From contig CAVGBM010000044.1 of assembly GCA_963627445.1 (NCBI GenBank), positions 1-7,550 on the forward strand: DNA of 7,550 nt, given 5' to 3'. Positions within the stretch are counted from its first letter, which is position 1, and each line of letters starts with the position of its first letter. Shown here piece after piece: positions 4,904 through 7,550 of the stretch. The translations under genes and the position numbers were made by a program. The notes below the pieces were generated by a model. That model was not told where the DNA came from. It ran no database searches and saw only the letters and a program-made list of their open reading frames with translations. Source of the DNA: F23-B02 sp963627445. Lineage in GTDB: Bacteria > Bacillota > Clostridia > Oscillospirales > Oscillospiraceae.

Positions 4904-5838
4904 ATAGCTTCCTCGTATGCGTAGATGCCGTCCTGCCGCTGTTTTTGGTCATGGCGGTCGGCTTCATCGCCCGCAGAGCGGGCGCGATAAGCCCCGAGGA
5001 TGTGCCTAAGGCAAACAAATGGGCGTTTAAGTTTTTTATGCCCATCATGCTGTTTTACAATATATATACCTCGGATCTGTCCGCCGCCGTTCAGCCGAAG
5101 ATCATCATTTTTGCGGTGGTCTGCGTGCTTGTCCTGTACGGCCTGAGCTTCGGCTTTGTCATGCTCACGGAAAAGCAGGATGACAAGCGCGGCGTGATGA
5201 TACAGGGGCTATACCGCTCGAACTTCGTCATCATGGGCATACCGCTGGCGGCTCAGCTCGTCGAGGGCGCTGACCTCGGCCCTGTCGTCATCCTCGTTGC
5301 GGTCGTAATCCCGATATTCAATATCCTTGCGGTCATCACGCTTGAGATGTTCAACGGCACAAAGCCGAGTGTGGGCAAAATGCTGCTGGATGTCCTCAAA
5401 AATCCGCTCATCATCGGCATTGCGACCGGCATTGTGGTACAGCTTATCGGGCTCAAGCTTCCGACGGCGGTCGAGTCGGCCGCAAACATGATAGGCAAGG
5501 CGGGCAGCCCCCTCATGCTGTTTCTGCTTGGTGCGTTTTTTGAGATCAAGGGTGTCGGGATGCACAAAAAGCAGCTTGCCACCGTCTGCGTCGGCAGACT
5601 TGTCATCGTGCCTGCGATATTCCTCACCCTTGCGGTGCTGTGCGGCGTGCGCGGCGTGGAGCTTGCGGCGATGATCGCCATCTTCGGCTCACCCACGGCG
5701 ATATCCTCGTTCACCATGACCCAGCAGATGGGCGGCGACGCGGCTCTGGCGGGCGATATCGTGGTTTTCACGAGCGCATTCAGCTGCATCACCATGTTCG
5801 CATGGGCGCTGGCGCTAAAAAGCCTCGGAATGTTCTGA
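4900..5838 (+). CDS. AEC-family (auxin efflux carrier-like) permease
   Basis: A 312-residue membrane protein with about ten hydrophobic segments arranged as two sets of five around a polar middle, the layout of the AEC transporter family. Family features seen: the YRSNFVIMGIPLA motif (about 105-117), KNPLIIGIATGI (about 167-178), GSPLMLFLLGAFF, and FGSPTAISSFTMTQQMGGD near the C terminus. Bacterial members export or import small carboxylates such as malate; the substrate here cannot be told. The GTG start overlaps the TGA of the DUF896 gene (GTGA), with AGAGGAAG just upstream, so translation is probably coupled. Nothing in the sequence ties the permease to nucleotide salvage apart from operon position. 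Confidence 0.92.
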   Translation: MNSFLVCVDAVLPLFLVMAVGFIARRAGAISPEDVPKANKWAFKFFMPIMLFYNIYTSDLSAAVQPKIIIFAVVCVLVLYGLSFGFVMLTEKQDDKRGVMIQGLYRSNFVIMGIPLAAQLVEGADLGPVVILVAVVIPIFNILAVITLEMFNGTKPSVGKMLLDVLKNPLIIGIATGIVVQLIGLKLPTAVESAANMIGKAGSPLMLFLLGAFFEIKGVGMHKKQLATVCVGRLVIVPAIFLTLAVLCGVRGVELAAMIAIFGSPTAISSFTMTQQMGGDAALAGDIVVFTSAFSCITMFAWALALKSLGMF

Positions 5839-5855
5839 AAAATCAGCGAAAATAC

Positions 5856-5884
5856 TTGACCTCTTGTCCTTGCTATGGTATATT
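5856..5884 (+). promoter_or_regulatory. Promoter for the rpmG-secE-nusG-rplK-rplA operon
   Basis: TTGACC (5856-5861) and TATATT (5879-5884) are separated by 17 bases; each box differs from consensus by one base. Transcription would start near 5891, giving a structured leader of about 127 bases before rpmG. It begins only 18 bases after the permease stop. Confidence 0.8.
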
Positions 5885-5916
5885 TATTGATACCTGTCGG
5901 ATGAGAGGTCTTTTTT
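5858..5916 (+). terminator. Possible permease-operon terminator overlapping the next promoter
   Basis: GACCTCT (5858-5864) can pair with AGAGGTC (5904-5910), which is followed directly by T6 (5911-5916). Inside the loop GGTAT (5877-5881) pairs with ATACC (5890-5894). In transcripts from the permease operon this would be a long-loop terminator. It lies across the rpmG promoter, so transcripts started at that promoter lack the left arm and should escape. The 39-base loop makes efficiency uncertain. Confidence 0.4.
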
Positions 5917-6017
5917 CGTGCGCAATTTTTTGCGCCGGACAAGACTTTTTGCTCCATACAGGGAGGCAAATGTCCGCTCCGTAATGCGGACAAATAATAT
6001 AGGAGGTGCCGAAAAGT
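5891..6017 (+). promoter_or_regulatory. Structured leader of the rpmG operon
   Basis: The untranslated leader contains a GCGCAA/TTGCGC hairpin (5920-5925 with 5930-5935), a bulged TTTGC-TCC/GGA-GCAAA hairpin (about 5947-5970), and a perfect TGTCCGC/GCGGACA hairpin (5971-5977 with 5986-5992) ending nine bases before the AGGAGG ribosome binding site. CGGACA occurs twice (5936-5941 and 5987-5992), and both copies can pair with TGTCCG at 5971-5976, so two exclusive folds are possible. No T-box or known riboswitch motif was recognised. Confidence 0.45.
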
Positions 6018-6176
6018 ATGGCTGACAACAGAGTCAAAATCACCTTGAGATGTGACGAGTGCAAGCAGAGAAACTACAACACGGTCAAGAATAAGAAGAA
6101 TACTTCCGATCGTCTTGAACGCAGTAAGTATTGCCCGTTCTGCAGAAAGCACACCAAGCATGTCGAGACCAAGTAA
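6018..6176 (+). CDS. rpmG: 50S ribosomal protein L33
   Basis: The 52-residue protein is of normal L33 size. It begins MADNRVKITLRCDECKQRNY and carries two CxxC pairs (C12/C15 and C39/C42), so it is the zinc-binding form found in many Gram-positive bacteria. L33 sits near the E site of the large subunit and is not essential in several species. AGGAGGTG lies 10 to 11 bases before the ATG. It is the first gene of the rpmG-secE-nusG-rplK-rplA cluster, a conserved bacterial order. Confidence 0.97.
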   Translation: MADNRVKITLRCDECKQRNYNTVKNKKNTSDRLERSKYCPFCRKHTKHVETK

Positions 6177-6200
6177 CTTTCTGAAAGGATGAGTGCAAAA

Positions 6201-6479
6201 ATGGCTGAAGAAAAGAAGAATGCGAAAAACGCAGCTACCGCCAGAAACACGAACGCCGTCAAGAAAGAGGATAAGAAGCTTGGTTTCTTCCAGCGCATCG
6301 GCAAATGGTTCCGCGATATGAAGAGCGAACTTAGAAAGGTCGTATGGCCCACGCCGAAGCAGCTCGTGCAGAACACCGGTATAGCGCTTGTCGTTATGGC
6401 TATCGCCGCCGTCATCCTGTTCGCCTTTGATAAGGGCGCAGGCGCGGCCGTGAACGCTATCTTCGAGCTTGCAGGTTGA
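6201..6479 (+). CDS. secE: Protein translocase subunit SecE
   Basis: A 92-residue inner-membrane subunit of the SecYEG channel. A charged, Lys/Ala-rich N-terminal tail (1-27) is followed by the amphipathic helix and the conserved SELRKVVWPTPKQLVQNT stretch (about 42-59), then one membrane helix (about 62-80), as in the single-helix SecE of most bacteria. The start at 6201 is chosen over an ATG at 6189 because the latter overlaps the AAAGGA ribosome binding site, which is correctly placed for 6201. Its stop lies five bases before the nusG ATG. Confidence 0.96.
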   Translation: MAEEKKNAKNAATARNTNAVKKEDKKLGFFQRIGKWFRDMKSELRKVVWPTPKQLVQNTGIALVVMAIAAVILFAFDKGAGAAVNAIFELAG

Positions 6480-6484
6480 CGATT

Positions 6485-7009
6485 ATGGCAGAAGATGCAA
6501 AATGGTATGTGATCCATACCTATTCCGGGTATGAGAACGCAGTTGCTGCCGCCATTATGAAGGCAGCGGAAAACCGCAATATGACGGATCTGATCCAGGA
6601 GGTAAACATCCCCCTCGAGACAGTCACCGAGTTCACCGACGCAGGCGAGAAAACCGTCGAGCGCAAGGTGTTCCCCGGCTATGTGCTGTGCAAGATGGTG
6701 CTTACCGATGACAGCTGGCATCTTATCCACAATGTCCGCGGTGCAACAGGCTTCGTAGGCGCAGGCGGCAAGGCCGTTCCCCTCACGGAGCAGGAAATTT
6801 ATGATCTGGGCGTTGAGCGTCATGAGATCGTCACGGGCTACGGTGTCGGTGATAATGTCAAAGTCATCGACGGTCCTCTTGCGGGCTTTAACGGCGTTGT
6901 CGAAGAGCTCGAACCCGAGAAGGACAGAGTTCGTGTCGTCGTCTCCATGTTCGGCAGGGAGACCCCCGTTGACCTTAACCTCGACCAGGTCGAAGAAATT
7001 AATGATTAA
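6485..7009 (+). CDS. nusG: Transcription termination/antitermination factor NusG
   Basis: 174 residues. The NGN domain (about 1-108) begins with KWYVIHTYSGYENAV and includes the FPGYVLCKM and NVRGATGFVG motifs that contact RNA polymerase. The KOW domain starts at GDNVKVIDGPLAGFNGVVEE (about 122-141). NusG travels with RNA polymerase, modulates pausing and couples transcription to translation through S10. The ATG at 6485 is preferred to an in-frame TTG at 6476 that overlaps the secE stop, because AGG at 6473-6475 is well spaced only for the ATG and MAEDAKWYVIHTYSG matches the family start. Length is typical. Confidence 0.97.
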   Translation: MAEDAKWYVIHTYSGYENAVAAAIMKAAENRNMTDLIQEVNIPLETVTEFTDAGEKTVERKVFPGYVLCKMVLTDDSWHLIHNVRGATGFVGAGGKAVPLTEQEIYDLGVERHEIVTGYGVGDNVKVIDGPLAGFNGVVEELEPEKDRVRVVVSMFGRETPVDLNLDQVEEIND

Positions 7010-7027
7010 AGAAAGAGGTGCTGAATA

Positions 7028-7453
7028 ATGGCACAGAAAATAGTTGGCTATGTCAGATTCCAGGTTCCTGCAGGAAAGGCAACTCCGGCTCCCCCTGTAG
7101 GCCCCGCACTTGGTCAGTACGGCGTAAATATCGGCCAGTTCACCAAGGATTTTAACGAGCGTACCAAGGGCGATATGGGTATGATGATCCCTGTCGTCAT
7201 CACCGTTTACTCCGACCGCAGCTTCACCTTTATCACCAAGACTCCCCCCGCAGCACTGCTGATAAAGAAGGCTTGCGGCATCGAGACCGCTTCCGGCGTC
7301 CCCCAGAGAGACAAGGTCGCGACCATCAGCAAGGAAGACCTTCGCAAGATAGCTGAGCAGAAGATGCCCGACCTCAACTGCACCGACATTGAGTCTGCAA
7401 TGAGCATGATCGCCGGCACCTGCCGTTCTATGGGCGTAGTCGTAGGCGACTGA
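7028..7453 (+). CDS. rplK: 50S ribosomal protein L11
   Basis: The 141-residue protein has the family length. It begins MAQKIVGYVRFQVPAGKATP, followed by the PPVGPALGQYGVNIGQF signature (about 22-38). The FITKTPPAALLIKKA segment follows at about 67-81, and a C-terminal RNA-binding domain ends with SMIAGTCRSMGVVVGD. L11 binds the GTPase-associated region of 23S rRNA with L10-L12 and is needed for RelA-dependent sensing of uncharged tRNA. AAAGAGGTG lies about eight bases before the ATG. The gene is followed by an L1-stalk-like RNA motif and rplA. Confidence 0.98.
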   Translation: MAQKIVGYVRFQVPAGKATPAPPVGPALGQYGVNIGQFTKDFNERTKGDMGMMIPVVITVYSDRSFTFITKTPPAALLIKKACGIETASGVPQRDKVATISKEDLRKIAEQKMPDLNCTDIESAMSMIAGTCRSMGVVVGD

Positions 7454-7461
7454 TCGTCCCC

Positions 7462-7491
7462 GTGGGAGGATTTATCCATCCGACGAACCAC
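7462..7491 (+). promoter_or_regulatory. L1-stalk-like RNA motif between rplK and rplA
   Basis: GTGGGAGG (7462-7469) is followed by CCGACGAACCAC (7480-7491). GTGG pairs with CCAC and GGAT with ATCC, leaving an asymmetric internal loop. The same elements, GGUGGGAGG and a CCGAC...ACCACC partner, form the L1-binding stalk of 23S rRNA. L1 is known to repress its own operon by binding an mRNA copy of that site, so this is probably the autoregulatory site for rplA. The assignment rests on recalled rRNA sequence and position. Confidence 0.55.
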
Positions 7492-7511
7492 AATATTAGG
7501 AGGAAACGAAA

Positions 7512-7550
7512 TTGTTTAGAGGTAAAAATTATAAAGAGAGCGCAAAGCTC
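7512..7550 (+). CDS. rplA: 50S ribosomal protein L1 (start only, partial)
   Basis: A TTG start codon at 7512 opens the frame MFRGKNYKESAKL, which runs off the window edge. The peptide fits the N terminus of L1 proteins of Clostridia, and rplA nearly always follows rplK. AGGAGG (7498-7503) is placed eight bases before the TTG, which supports this non-ATG start. L1 binds the L1 stalk of 23S rRNA near the E site and commonly represses its own operon. Confidence 0.85.
   Translation, partial: MFRGKNYKESAKL

Noticed and set aside
5970..5984. Mini-frame MSAP in the rpmG leader as a leader peptide
   Set aside because: GGGAGG is only three bases before the ATG, too close for efficient initiation, and four codons give little information.
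5891..6017. T-box or known riboswitch in the rpmG leader
   Set aside because: No T-box sequence (AGGGTGGNACCGCG type) or other riboswitch core that I know was found.
5253..6161. 302-codon minus-strand frame opposite the permease gene and rpmG
   Set aside because: It crosses two confidently identified genes and a promoter region, has no ribosome binding site noticed and no family resemblance.
6189..6200. Upstream ATG start for secE
   Set aside because: This ATG overlaps the AAAGGA ribosome binding site that serves the ATG at 6201.
6074..6823. 249-codon minus-strand frame opposite rpmG, secE and nusG
   Set aside because: It is fully antisense to three conserved genes; its hydrophobic stretches come from reverse reading of charged coding sequence.

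Overview
The window looks like chromosomal DNA from a Gram-positive member of the Clostridia, probably a gut Oscillospiraceae/Ruminococcaceae-type organism. This is inferred from the translation-gene content and order (rpsO-pnp and rpmG-secE-nusG-rplK-rplA), strong AGGAGG-type ribosome binding sites, sigma-A-like promoters with 17-base spacers, a CxxC-type L33 and a lipobox lipoprotein. No mobile element, CRISPR array, tRNA or rRNA gene was seen.

Left part (1-2970). The last codons of a plus-strand gene run into a bidirectional terminator. About 230 bases of structured non-coding DNA follow, holding a second bidirectional terminator that serves pnp. The minus-strand pair rpsO-pnp (ribosomal protein S15 and polynucleotide phosphorylase) comes next. 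A strong promoter precedes rpsO, an intrinsic terminator lies between the two genes, and a 73-base imperfect hairpin sits just upstream of the pnp ribosome binding site.

Middle (2971-4110). This minus-strand accessory segment is richer in A+T than its surroundings. It holds a lipoprotein gene with its own promoter. Downstream of it is a compact unit made of a good promoter, a possible 21-codon leader peptide, a terminator hairpin and a 53-residue two-helix membrane protein. The unit looks like an attenuator and is the most interesting part of the window. Between the lipoprotein gene and the divergent yfbR-like gene lies a perfect 16-bp palindrome inside the lipoprotein promoter spacer.

Right part (4110-7550). 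A tightly overlapping plus-strand operon encodes a YfbR-type HD-domain 5'-deoxynucleotidase, a small DUF896 protein and an AEC-family permease. After it, a new promoter with a long structured leader drives rpmG, secE, nusG, rplK and the start of rplA, the classic ribosome / Sec-translocase / elongation-factor cluster. The rplK-rplA gap contains an RNA motif resembling the L1-binding stalk of 23S rRNA.
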